Assembly (NCBI GenBank): GCA_021234155.1
Contig: JAJEKV010000047.1
Location: 6,411,071-6,475,070 of the forward strand
Direction: 5' to 3'
Length of the DNA: 64,000 nt
Source: Isoetes taiwanensis
Lineage: Eukaryota > Streptophyta > Lycopodiopsida > Isoetales > Isoetaceae
Part shown: in pieces, positions 34,498 to 46,998 of the stretch
Position numbering within the stretch: the first letter of the stretch is position 1
Layout: each line of letters starts with the position of its first letter
Made by a program: the position numbers and the translations under genes
Notes under the pieces: generated by a model
Seen by the model: only the letters and a program-made list of their open reading frames with translations
Databases searched by the model: none
Told to the model about the DNA's origin: nothing

Positions 34498-37223
34498 TTA
34501 GTCCATGTCATCTACAATTGCTGGAAGTTGTGATAGCAATGTCTCATGGACTTCATCTGACAAGTGAAATGCTGTGCTTGCCCCCTTCAGCTTGTGTTTT
34601 ACTTTCTTGAATGGGATTCGAACCCCAATCACAGATTCTGCAGGTACCAAAACATTCTTAGTAGGAAGCAGTTTATACTTATTGTGGCAGCCTGAGATTA
34701 GTTCATAATATTGTCCTTCAATGACACTAGTGCCAGCAGAGTATTCATTTCCATAGTCATCAATTGAATCTTCTTCCAATGCATGCTTTTCCCTGGTGCA
34801 CATGAGAACATAGTATGAAACACCTTCCACATTGTGCGGTCTTTTGCAAAAGACACAAATACATCCAAAAGCATTTCTAGGTGTCATCTAAACCAGCCTC
34901 GTCTTCTGCATACAAAACTTCCACATCATTTTCAGCTTCACCACGAGAGGCAATATGATCTGTGGGCTCCAAACTTTTTAGAGACCATTCTCCACAATGT
35001 TTAATGTTCTCGCAATTCAACCAATTGAAGTTCATGCAAGCATCACAAAAGCACGAGAGTGGAGTGCATAGCAACTTTGTTGATTGGATCTGGCTGGGGT
35101 TTATAGTTGACACAGAATGTATCTGGCGAGTACCGGGTAAAGTCTTGCAATTGAATGCTTTGCTGTTCACATCTATTTTTCCAACCTCCCAAAACACCCT
35201 TTCACAATCCGATTCCTTGGCCCTTAAACCGCACATCTTTGTTTACGCACATCAGCGGCATGCCATTTTGTTTTCTCGCCGGCTCTCAAGCCACAACTTT
35301 GCTATACCAGCCTACCGCCATCATGTGTGCCTTTCCCATGGCGGATCCAAAGAAATTCCATATCACTTTCGAATTTTATTTTCAACATGGTATCTACAGA
35401 TTCCATAGCATGCCGTCTTGATTTGAATTGAGATGCACAACCATTCGACCACACATAATGAAGGTTTATGTGTCCACCTCCATTATTCTTAAGCCACTCC
35501 AAATGTAATTTAAAACCATGTTGCACAAAATGAGTGTCATGCTTCCGTCATCCGAAACATAGAAATGCAATCGCTTTTTTTTTTAAGCTTACCTTCTATT
35601 TTCATCATTGAAATATGGACCAAAATACTAATTTGATCAGGATTCCAATGCTTTCGGATTGCACTTACGTCCCTCGGTTTCAATGTGTAGTTCTTTGCAA
35701 AGTCAACAACAGACAACACACTATTATCCGGGAGTTTCTCAACACATCTTTTAAACTGTTTGCTCTGCCAGTGTGCTGTAAAGTTATGATCTGTAAACTT
35801 AGCAAGCTGAATTTTCATGTTCTTTAACAAAACAGATGCTTTGCCATTCTGATCAACTAATCTAAGCCTTCTGGATGTACCTTTTTTGGATGGCTCATTG
35901 ACATTTGCATATACTTGCCAGTCGACATTCTGAATTCCATCTTCCTCGTTTGGACAAATGTCTAATTTCTTCACTCCACATTCATCACATTCACCTTTGA
36001 TGCATTTTAGTTTATGCCATTCATCCGTCACATATTTCTCGCAAACTGTTGACCTCCACAAGATACTAACATTATCAAAAGTCTTCTTGTTTGCTTGACA
36101 TACTCCATTGTTTTGCTGGCATTCACAGACACTGCAGTAGCAAGTGCAATTAACATGTAGGGATCTCCTCATATCATTGAAGGTCTTTCTGTACAGATCT
36201 GTTTGCTCATGTTTGACACAGCAACATGTGTTTCTCTCCTTCAATTTTCTTATGCAATCAGGTTTCAGATACTCGAACTGTCGAAGGCGAATTTTGGTAT
36301 CAGGGTTCTGATATACAAACTGTTGATAAAGCTCAGACTGCAATAACAAAAGCATTAAAGACCATGTTAGCAAAATGATGTCGGCAACCAGATGCCAAAA
36401 GAGTATTGAACTATACAATTGTATATTTAATGTATGTTCTATGTACATAAAATGCCCATCCAACAGTTCCACTGATCTGTTACTGTACATCTAATGTACA
36501 TCAGTACATCTAATGTACAGCCAAACAGTTCCACTGATCTGTTACTGTTAATGTTATAATATTAGTACATCACATTAATGTTACAATATTAGTACATCTA
36601 ATGTACATATGTATGATTTGTTTGGCTTCATTACCTGAAAGTACACTAAAATGTAAAATGATGTAATTTTGATATTCAAGTACATGTAAATGCAGCTGCA
36701 TGGATATGTAAGTAGTAATGGAAACAATGTAAACAATGTAAAAATGTAAACAATGTAAAATGCAATACATTTCATGAAAACCATGTGTATTCATTAACAG
36801 GTCACTCGGAACAGAACTAGAATGTACAGAAGAAAGTCATGAAAGAATTTTGGAAGAAAACATAATCTCCAAAACTGAATTGATTCAATTACAAGAGCAA
36901 ACCTGTGAGATATCAAGGTATTGTATTGCTTGTGTTCTCCTCTTCATGACATCTCTAACCTTTGGTGAAACTTTGGTATTATCAAGCCAAAATTCACGAA
37001 CCTGACATTTGATTGAATCATCGATTCTATTTGATCTTGGCATCCTTCCTACCAAAGCCCATACATTTGCTCCATCCACCGACCTGTCAACACGCTGCTT
37101 TATTTGTTTTGTGGCATAACACTGGCCAATGTCGACATACTTGCACTTAGAACCACCACTTCCATTGGAATTCTCACCCTCCATGAACAGATTGAAATTG
37201 ATTTGTATTTCTTGTAGATTCAA
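34498..37223 (-). pseudogene. Transposase-like cysteine-rich gene of the 11.4-kb element
   Basis: Best transposase candidate of the element. Exon 1 (37223-36903) ends KRRTQAIQYLDISQ and joins in phase 0, across a 565-bp GT-AG intron (36902-36338), to exon 2 beginning SELYQQFVYQNPDTK. Exon 2 carries a cysteine cluster (HVNCTCYCSVCECQQNNGVC), then VDFAKNYTLKPRDVSAIRKH. Next come HINLHYVWSNGCASQF and FLWIRHGKGTHDGG (35302-35526), resembling the SDG-ASQxKN and HGKGxxDG motifs I recall from repetitive transposase-like families in plants and animals. Here the expected Asp is Asn. Homopolymer frameshifts at 35579-35588 and near 35545, stops near 35225 and 35240, and another shift at 34880 make this copy nonfunctional as read. 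The C-terminus ends at 34498. Confidence 0.6.
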
Positions 37224-37479
37224 TTGGTATGTGTTTGCTTCTGGAATTCATTCGGTGTTCGTCCTGTGAAAGGGGGGAATTTCGGAAAGGGAGGGACGGA
37301 TCCATTCGAATTGGTTCGGTGGTTCGGTGGTTAACCAAGAATTTCGGGGGCACTGTCAGGGATGATCTTGCAATCATTGCAAACCTGACACAAAACGACA
37401 AACCAGACTATCTTGATGTACATCTAAAATGTACCCCAAAAAAGCACAAATTCGTCCTTCAATTCAGTACGATGTACGT

Positions 37480-37501
37480 ACACCCTTTCATGCTTTTACC
37501 C
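37480..37501 (-). repeat. Right terminal inverted repeat with 3' TTAT duplication
   Basis: Perfect inverse of 26123-26144 over 22 bp. TTAT at 37502-37505 duplicates the left flank. Immediately inside are TGTAC-type motifs (GATGTACGTACA, and GATGTACATC near 37416). Confidence 0.92.
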
Positions 37502-37505
37502 TTAT

Positions 37506-38955
37506 TTTCTTCCACGGGGATTTGAAACAACGAGTGGGCCGTTCGTCCCCCTGGGTACTGGAGACCTGCTAATGCCGTCGTACCACATGGGAGCACTATG
37601 CCTCGATTAGCTCGTATAGACAGACATACGGAATTTAGCAAAAACGTTTTTCCTCTTCCAGCTTTTCCATCGACGAATATTGGTTGGTTGCTTTCTAGAG
37701 ATTCCAACCATTCTTGAATGGAGTTGTATATCTCATGTTGGTCATTATTCATTACGCTTGTCATTTGCGCAACAGTATCTAAGTACCTCCCATGGTCTGA
37801 AAATTTTTATAGTTCATGCATGACATTTCTTCCAAGGCGAGGTTGTAGTTGGAGACCGAATGCCACGATGTTAGTACTATGTTGTGTTAGAATGTTATTG
37901 ATTAAATAAAGGGATTCATTAAAAGCTATTGCCTCATCATTTGGATATTCGTCTAGTAGGTCAACGCTCATCGGTATTTTAAACCTGGTCCATAGCTCAA
38001 TTGCTGGGCCCTGATCGAGTAGTAGCATGGCAAAAAGAAATCGTAGTTGAACTGGACTTAGTGAAAGAGAAACAGCTTCTTCCATAACTAATATTGCCTC
38101 GTTATGTGCTGCGAGTAATCCGTTTGCTGGTACATTTCATATTGTTGTCCATTTACAACTTTCAGCTCATCCCATGTTCTCGCAGAATGCTTCTCCTACT
38201 CGAGGCAATAGCAATCGTATTCTACATACAATTGGTTGCCTAACCCTCCTCTTTACTATATATTGTTCGAAATATTGAATATATGTGAAGGTATCAAACT
38301 CAAGATCTACAGGTCGTAAGAAATATCGATCCAACAATGACCTTGTGTTCAAATGTGGCAGATGCAGAGGTAGGCATTTGACAGCTGGAGATTTATTTTT
38401 AACGTCATATGGCATCGTTCTCCATGCCGCTTCTGTTGCTGATAGATAACGTGCTCTCAAATAATCTTGTATTTCATCCCTGGGAGGTCGCCTAACAGTT
38501 TGGTCAGATGGTACATGCTTTAATTGTTGGCTCGCAGTATTGTCTCTTTGATCAATGTTCCTCGACGATGATTCCGCGACCATATGTATTTCATTTCGAG
38601 GTCGCATAGCAGCGTCTTCGGCTAATGTATGACCTGATAGTTGGCATGGTATTATCTCTTTGATTATTGTTCCTCGACGAGAATTTTACGGTCGCTTCAT
38701 GTTGACCGTTTAATGCTGATGGTATGGAAGCCGAGTGCTTTTCTTGGCTAACCCGAAAATTTGGTGCTGTCGAATCCCTTGTAAATGTAACCATAAAGGT
38801 ATGAGAATACATGGACTGTGGATGCAATGTCCACCATAATATGACAATCTAACTCATGCAAGAGAAAGGCATTGTATGGAACCACCCATGCATTATCCAC
38901 ACTTCTCCTCCTATATTGCACATAACCCTTCGAATCAAGATGTGTTGTTGGGTCT
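37506..38955 (-). pseudogene. Helitron helicase, N-terminal part
   Basis: Upstream half of the PIF1-type Helitron protein. Reading on the minus strand: QYRRRSVDNAWVVPYNAFLL (38860-38930), DEIQDYLRARYLSATEAAWR (near 38420-38480), the QLRFLFAMLLLDQGPAIELW block, then IFVDGKAGRGKTFLLNSV (Walker A, near 37640-37690) and GRTAHSLFQIPVEEN. It stops at the TTAT/TIR border of the 11.4-kb element and resumes at 26118. Frameshifts and stops at about 38610, 38167 and 37805 show earlier or parallel decay. At about 38955 the reading meets the 3' end of a LINE, so the Rep half of the Helitron is lost. Confidence 0.85.
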
Positions 38956-39930
38956 ACCCGGATTAAAAAACCCCCTTACGAGGGAAAAACCGTCGCCGCA
39001 ACAAGCCTGTTGGCAGCTGTACAAATATACATATACACATGAATTCCCGGCACCTCAGGTAGGTGCGTGGGGACAGAGGTGAGTCCGCAGATCCAAAACC
39101 TCCTGGAGGTAGGAGCCAAGGGATCGGCCCGGACGCTGCATTGAAAGTAGCTTCGCGGCAAAGGGCGGCACAGTGTCGCACCAAGAGGGCATAGCGAGCC
39201 CAAATCTGACTATAGGCTGGACAACTCTGGAAGGCATGGCTTTCATCCTCAACAACCCCCAGCGGGCAACACTGACAAAGCCTGTCCTGGCGCGGCTCTC
39301 CAATCCACTGACCCATCTCAAGCCGAAGATGGTGGGGGCCTCGCTCAATGGACGGCGATGATCCCGCTTCTTCATGGGCAACCGAGAACGCAGTAGAGCG
39401 TGGGCCTCGAACTAGGGTGGGGTTTATGTGCTGTTTGTAGTGTGCCATCTTTACCTGTTCCAGAGCATTGTGGTCCCAGAGCTTCCCCAGGAAACAAGAG
39501 TCCAAGTACCCTCTCAGCCTATCCCGGCCCGGTGCCCAGGCGCTGACGCACCTTTATGTGCCTCTCGTTCAGTAGCGCCCACCCACGGGGCTCTGTTGTC
39601 CTTCCAACAAGCCCTGAGTCGTCGCGGGCTCATCGCCACGTAAAGCCAAGTGCGGGGAGCGAGTGTGTCGCCATCTATGCCGCCACCTTACGGAAATAAA
39701 CAATGTGTCTATCGAGGGCCGCATGCTACGGGGGCATGAATCCTGTCTCCTGCAACAAGATCTGATATGGAACTGAGGGCTTGACCCCAAGTGCCCGCGT
39801 CAAAAATGCCTTCTGGACCTGCTCCAAGTCGTTCCAAGTCGCCAAAGACACCACTGGGCAAGGCTGTTGAATTGGATTTTAAGTGTATGTAGGTGCGATA
39901 CATTACATGTATTTTCTCGCTAGTAATCAT
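38956..39930 (-). mobile_element. LINE 3' fragment
   Basis: Minus-strand C-terminal region of a non-LTR retrotransposon ORF2. It shows DSCFLGKLWDHNALEQVKMAH, then RWIGEPRQDRLCQCC-type text with a C-x2-C...H...C zinc motif (LCQCCPLGVVEDESHAFQSC). Upstream pieces LGAGPEGIFDAGTWGQAL and APRTWLYVAMSPRRLRA are in broken frames. The 3' end carries GGGGGTTTTTTAATCCGGG instead of a long poly(A), shared with the LINE end at 49886 and similar to 47187-47232. It is 5'-truncated near 39930. Confidence 0.75.
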
Positions 39931-40351
39931 AATATATGACCTGACTTATTGTGCCAGCGGGCATGCTTTTCATTTATAACACAAGCTACGAGGATTTAGA
40001 CACAGTTGCAACATAGCAGCGAATGAAATGATAGTTTATGCATGAATTTTATGCATTCATGCATATGTAAAGAAACACCAGCATGTAATTGTCTCAGACT
40101 AAAATTATAGTAGCAATGTAGATCATGCAAATCATTGCACACAGGTCAGACTTGCCTTGTACTGTTGTATATGTCGTTCCAACTTTTTGCTTATTGTCAT
40201 TTGCAATATTTAGTTGTGTGGTGGATTGCATGCCCGCAATTGCTGCAACACGTATGAGCATGCCATCAATGTGTGAAGAATACCTTTACATATGCCAAAA
40301 TTTTTACAACATTAGTGATTCAGGAACTAATCTAAAAAATTAGGTCACCTA

Positions 40352-41370
<1,019 letters not shown>

Positions 41371-42190
41371 CTGTACATGAAGCCAATGGAAAATAAGAAT
41401 TCACGACAGACAACTAAAAAACACGTGGTGTATATGCTAATTCTGGAAGTAATGGTTAATATCATGAGCTCCTTTATTTTATGCCTAATTGACCTTTTGA
41501 TTAAAAGATACGCTCTCCGACAAGATATACAAAAATGCCAAGTGCAGTGACTATAAACGGCACACCTTCATGAACAATTTGTTAGCAATACGACAATTGT
41601 TGTGTAGACGTACGACGACAGCCATGGACTTTCGTAGCCCGTCAGGTGCAAGGTTTCACAGTTCGGTTCGGTTGGGGTTCACGCGAGGGTCGAAGAAGAG
41701 GAAGTAGATTTTTTTAGAGATTTTAGAATTTACTGGACCGTCGATCTCAATATTAGCAAATCCAATGGCTTAGGTTAAGTTTTGTTGATGTGGCAAGACA
41801 AATGGCATAGCTATAATTGCAGCAAAGTGTGCACCTCGGGTTAGGCAACCCTGCTAAAAAAACAGAAGCTTTAATTTTGCCTAAAATGAGAAGTGGGCAT
41901 CGGCAAAATGTGCATTAGTTTTGTAATCAATATGTTTATCTGAATAGAGATGGAGGGAGCAGAATATGTCCTTGAATTTGCATTATTCACTTGTTGCAAC
42001 AACAATTTGTAGGCCTGTGAGGCACCTGGCTGTAGAGACTTTTGTGATAACGACACTTTTGCCGCATCTTCTTTCACATCTTTTTTCAATCCTATCTAAA
42101 ACTGGACCTTCAACAACTATGGAATAGTGTTCCTTGAAGGTGCAGATGCATTCGACCAAATTATATTTGCAAATGTTTTTTTACAAATTT
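41371..42190. other. Intergenic, no gene seen
   Basis: AT-rich and noncoding as far as I can tell. A further Ca2+-ATPase exon was looked for above 41370 and not found. Confidence 0.45.
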
Positions 42191-44468
42191 TTTGTTGGGA
42201 AATGAGAGTTTAATAAAAAATAAGGAATTTTTGTGGGTGCCAAACCATTGTGCATAGTCGTAATATTTAAAGTGGCAAAAAATAAAAAGGCAGTAATAAG
42301 CCTAAATCCTATTTCTCAAGCATATCATGAGTGGTCTTTTTGGCATCATAGCCATCGCCGGTAGCATAGCTTAGAACCTAACTGTCCGGGAAAGGAAAAG
42401 TAGAAAAATCCACAGCATAGAGTGGGGATTCCTTTTGTTGTGCCTGATTCTTGTGCCAATTCCAAGTCGATTCTCATGTTGATTAGGAGGCAAGCCAATT
42501 CTTGAGCATTCTGTTTCTGCATCAGATATTCAAAATATTATTTCAATAAATTTGGTAAATGCCTACAGATAAGATCTTTAAGAGGGTGGAGGCCTCCTCT
42601 GATCTTAAGGCAAGATTTCCAGATCTGGCCGAGGATCCCCCCTAGTTTGAGTACGATTTTTTGCGTATTGTTGGGATCCCTTAAGCATTTCCACAGAGGT
42701 AAGCAATCTCTTTTTAAGATTGTGGATTTAGCTGGAAACTTGCTAATACTCTGTGCCCGCTTCTAAAGTTTTGCAAATGCAGATGATTGCTTCTAAATTT
42801 TCGCAAATGCAAATACTCTGTTCCTTTGGGATTAATTTTGCAGAGGATGAGATTAAAGAAATTGCAGAGGAGCCACCAAGCATCCTTTTCTATGGGTCGC
42901 ATCTGAGCACCTGAAAAGCATTTTACCTCAGGGCTTTGAAGAGCGCACAAAGAAACAAAAACAAAGGTTCATCATTCCAGGCTGGACACTGCAGCATCTA
43001 ATTCTTTTGCTCCACTTTACTGCGAGTGGAGCATGGCTATTGTGCCGATGCTCTGTTGCCCTTTTGTTGAGATCAACAGATTATATGTAGCTTCGTTGTG
43101 AACGAAGCTAAGGTTGGTTTGTAGCTTCTTAAAGTGGAAAGAAATGAAGTCAAAAAGCAAGTGAAGCTTCTGTTTTTAAGGCCTCAGGCTCCTACTATGA
43201 GAGACAGGTTGGCTTAGCTGAAAGATGAAACCAGCAATGGGTAAGGATGGGAGCTCTACTCAGAGTTTGTGGAACTTTGTGGGGGATTTATACACTTGAG
43301 TTCCACAAAGGTCCACAAACTCTACAAAGCCCCGAGGATTGGTTGTACACTTGAGTTCCATAAAGTTCCACAAACTCTATATAAATCCCACACAAAGTTC
43401 CACAAACTCTGAGTAGAGCTCCCATCCTTACCCACTGCTGGTTTTATCTTTCAACTGAGCCAACCTGAATCTCATAATTGGAGCCTGAGGGCTTAAAAAC
43501 AGAAGCTTCACTTGCTTTTTGCCTTCATTTCGTTCCACTTTAAGAAGCTGCAAATCAACCTTAGCTTCGTTCACAACGAAGCTACATACAATCTGTTGAT
43601 CTGCAACAAAAAGGCAACAGAGCATCGGCACAATAGTGTTCCACTCGCAGTGGAGTGGAGCAAAAGAATCAGATGCTGCAGTGTCCAGCCTGGAATGATG
43701 AACCTTTTGTTTTTGTTTCTTTATGCGCTCTTCAAAGCCCTGAGGAAAAATGCTTTTCAGGTGCTCAGATCCAACCCACAAAAAAGGATGCTTGGCGGCT
43801 CCCTTGCAATTTCTTTAATCTCATCCTCTGCAAAATTAATCCCAAAGGAACAAAGTATTTTTGCAAAAATTTAGAAGCAATCATCTGCATTTGCAAAAAT
43901 TTAGAAGCGGCCACAGAGTGTTAGCGAGTTTCCAGCTAAATCCACAATCTCAGAAAGAGATTGCTTACCTCTGGGGAAATGCTTAAGGGATCCCAACAAT
44001 ACGCAAAAATTTGTACTCAAAGTAGGGGGAATCCTCGGCTAGATCTGAAAATCTTGCCTTAAGATCAGAGGTCTCCATCCTCTTAAAGATCCTATATGCA
44101 AGCCTTTACCAAATTTATTGAAATAATATTTTGAATATCTGAGATGGAGAAACGGAATGCTCAAGAATTGGCTTGCCTCCTAATCAGCATGAGAATCAGC
44201 TTGGAATCGACACAAGAATCAGGCAAAACAAAAGGAACCCCCACCTATGTCATGGATTTTTTTTTTCCCTTCCCGCGCTTAGGTTCTCGGCTATGTTCTT
44301 GGGCGATGGCTATTTTTAAAGGGATGACCACTCATGATATGCTCGAGAAACAGGGTTTAGGCTTAATATTGCCTTTTTATTTTTAGCCACTTTAAATATT
44401 AAGACCATGCACAATGGTTTGGCCCACAAAGATCCCTTATTTTTATTAAAACTTCATTTCCCAACAAA
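42191..44468. repeat. Large imperfect palindrome, arms about 1.1 kb
   Basis: Left arm 42191-43291 and right arm 43379-44468 are inverted copies with an approximately 87-bp spacer that itself repeats CACTTGAGTTCCA(C/T)AAAG. Outer ends are TTTGTTGGGAAATGAG and its complement. Centre borders are GGGATTTATA and TATAAATCCCA. Frames such as 42714-42950 and 43655-43924 encode the same peptide because they are copies of one another. Nothing known is encoded. It is a foldback-like element or an inverted duplication. Confidence 0.85.
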
Positions 44469-44763
44469 GGCCAAGATAAAAGACAGGAACATGCAAGTGT
44501 AATTCATTTCTTGTCAGTAATAAATGCTATTAATTAATATAAATCAAAGTTTCTTTTTACCATATATTGGGTGCTCTCTACAGGTGTGATACACTCACTT
44601 CGGCATTTGACGAGGGTCTCATTTAACTAATCTGTGCAAATATGTTTCTGATTGCAAGTCCCAAATCATCATTAAAGGCTCATATGGGACTTTTTTCCAA
44701 CTGCAAAATGACATGCAAGCTGCTATCGTGCTCAAATCAGCACTATAACTTGATTGAAAATTT
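43503..44763 (+). repeat. 1.26-kb block, direct copy at 45748-46998
   Basis: Contains the right palindrome arm and about 300 bp more, ending AACTTGATTGAAAATT. It matches 45748-46998 in order with small indels. Confidence 0.85.
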
Positions 44764-45747
44764 TAGAAGGCAATTATCGTAAAAGCAATGTTATGTTCGA
44801 GTTTTGATGCCGGAAGAAGTTGAGCAAGAACCATGAAAGGTTTGTGGTTAGGAAAAATCCTAAATAGATTCCTAGATCTTCATAGAGTTGCCTTTACATG
44901 GACAAGTAAAAACCATAAAGATGCATCTTAACTTTGTTATATGCAAAGAAGCTACATAATTGTGGCCCCCTAATGGTGGCTCCTGCAAACCTCATGATGG
45001 AGGTTGTGCTTTTTTTGTTGTGGCTATGGGGCGAGGAATTGAGATTGTTTAATTGACAAAGAAATTCTTTCTAAGGTTCGATTTAAATGCGTAAATGAGG
45101 AGAATAGACAATATTTTGGAGAGATGTGGAATACAATGCAAGGTATGTGTATTGTCTTGCTATCAAACATCAACCACATTTATTTTAAGTCAGTGTTGCT
45201 TACAAAATGCATGACTTCTAACAAGATGCTAAATTCCAAGCATGATTGTTCACTTGCTGTGGTAAAAGGCATGATATGGAGTAAAAGCTCATCAATCTGC
45301 CAAGAATTTTCAAACGGGTCCAATTGGACGCATGATGTTAACTTATTTAAGTCTACATGATTGCACAAAACATGAAATCCAAGGTTTTAGGATTTAGAAT
45401 TATATCAACAATATGCTCATAAATATGCATCATCTTAATTATTTGGTATGTCCTTGCCCTATTTAATTTGAATTAGCCATCTTTGGAAGAGTATATTATT
45501 TGTTAGAGCTCAATAGTGCAAACTTCCATGAAAACAAGAGAAATCATAGAACTTTTTGATGATACGGGCACTCTAGAAGCTAATGGTGCCTTTGATTAAA
45601 CCTTAAACTTTGTACTTCTTTCTGCCTATAGGCCTGGGGTCTTTATTGGCGTAACTGACATTATATTAAACAAATTAATCAATATACCACCACGAAGGGT
45701 GGCCCATCCAACGACACTACAACAGATAAAGGCATGACAGTAGCTTT
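44764..45747. other. Spacer between repeated blocks
   Basis: No gene or repeat recognised in this roughly 1-kb AT-rich spacer. Confidence 0.5.
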
Positions 45748-46998
45748 GGCTTCACTTGCTTTTTGACTTCATTTCGTTCCACTTTAAGAAGCTGCAAACC
45801 AACCTTAGCTTCGTTCACAACGAAGCTACCTACGATCTGTTGATCTGCAACAAAAGGGCAACAGAGCATCGGCGCAATAGCCATGTTCCACTCGCAGTGG
45901 AGTGGAGCAAAAGAATTAAATGCTGCAGTGTCCAGCCTGGAATGATGAACCTTTTGTTTTTGTTTCTTTGTGCGCTCTTCAAAGCCCTGAGGAAAAATGC
46001 TTTTTAGGTGCTCAGATCCAACCCACAAAAAAGGATGCTTGGCGGCTCTGCTGCAATCTCTTTAATCTCATCCTCTGCAAAATTAATTCCAAAGGAACAG
46101 AGTATTTGCATTTGCAAAAATTTAGAAGCAATCATCTGCATTTGCAAAACTTTAGAAGCGGCCACAGAGTGTTAGCGAGTTTCCAGCTAAATCCACAATC
46201 TCAGAAAGAGATTGCTTACCTCTGGGGAAATGCTTAAGGGATCTCAACAATACACAAAAAATTTGTACTCAAAGTAGGGGGGATCCTCGGCTAGATCTGA
46301 AAATCTTGCCTTAAGATCAGAGGAGGTCTCCATCCTCTTAAAGATTCTATATGCAAGCCTTTACCAAATTTATTGAAATAATATTTTGAATATCTGAGAT
46401 GGAGAAACGGAATGCTCAAGAATTGGCTTGCCTCCTAATCAGCATGAGAATCGGCTTGGAATCGACACAAGAATCAGGCAAAACAAAAGGAACCCCCACC
46501 TATGCTGCGGATTTTTTTTTTCCTTCCCAGACAGTTAGGTTCTGAGCTATGTTACTGGGCAATGGCTATGGTGCCAGAAAGGGATGACCACTCATGATAT
46601 GCTCGAGAAACAGGGTTTAGGCATATTATTGCCTTTTTATTTTTAGCCACTTTAAATATTAAGACCATGCACAATGGTTTGGCACCCACAAAAATCCCTT
46701 ATTTTTATTAAAACTTCATTTCCCAACAAAGGCCAAGATAAAAGACAGGAACATGCAAGTGTAATTCATTTCTTGTCAGTAGTAAATGCTATTAAGTAAT
46801 ATAAATTAAAGTTTCTTTTTACCATATATTGGTGTGCTCTCTACAGGTGTGATACACTCACTTCGGCATTTGACGAGGGTTTCTGATTGCAAGTCCCAAA
46901 TCATCATTAAAGGTTCGTATGGGACTTTTTTTCAACTGCAAAATGACATGCAAGCTGCTATCGTGCTCAAATCAGCACTATAACTTGATTGAAAATTC
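45748..46998 (+). repeat. Third copy of the palindrome arm block
   Basis: Same orientation as 43503-44763, from AGCTTTGGCTTCACTTGC-like start to AACTTGATTGAAAATTCTGG. It lacks the inner part near the palindrome centre (CTCTGAGTAGAGC). At 44625-44652 the other copy has a short extra segment absent here. Confidence 0.85.

Larger units (their letters stand above)
26123..37501. mobile_element. 11.4-kb TIR DNA transposon, superfamily unassigned
   Basis: Bounded by 22-bp perfect inverted repeats (left arm starts GGGTAAAAGCATGAAAGG) and flanked on both sides by TTAT (26119-26122 and 37502-37505). It sits inside a Helitron helicase ORF, and removal of the element plus one TTAT restores that ORF without a frame change. 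This independently confirms both ends. Inside, a plus-strand gene region (26380-32001) and a minus-strand transposase-like gene (37223-34498) converge. TGTACAT-type motifs cluster near both ends and in the introns and spacers. Known TTAA-targeting families (Kolobok, piggyBac) are the nearest thought for the target, but neither TTAT nor the coding content decides it. Confidence 0.9.

Noticed and set aside
35537-35600. A 50-bp intron explaining the frame change
   Set aside because: A GTAAGC donor and an AG exist, but the joined phase still gives TGA and the length is below usual plant intron size. Frameshift is simpler.
42714-46237. Three similar ORFs suggesting a conserved small protein family
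   Set aside because: The similarity comes from the repeated DNA block itself. Both strands stay open equally, and no known domain is present.
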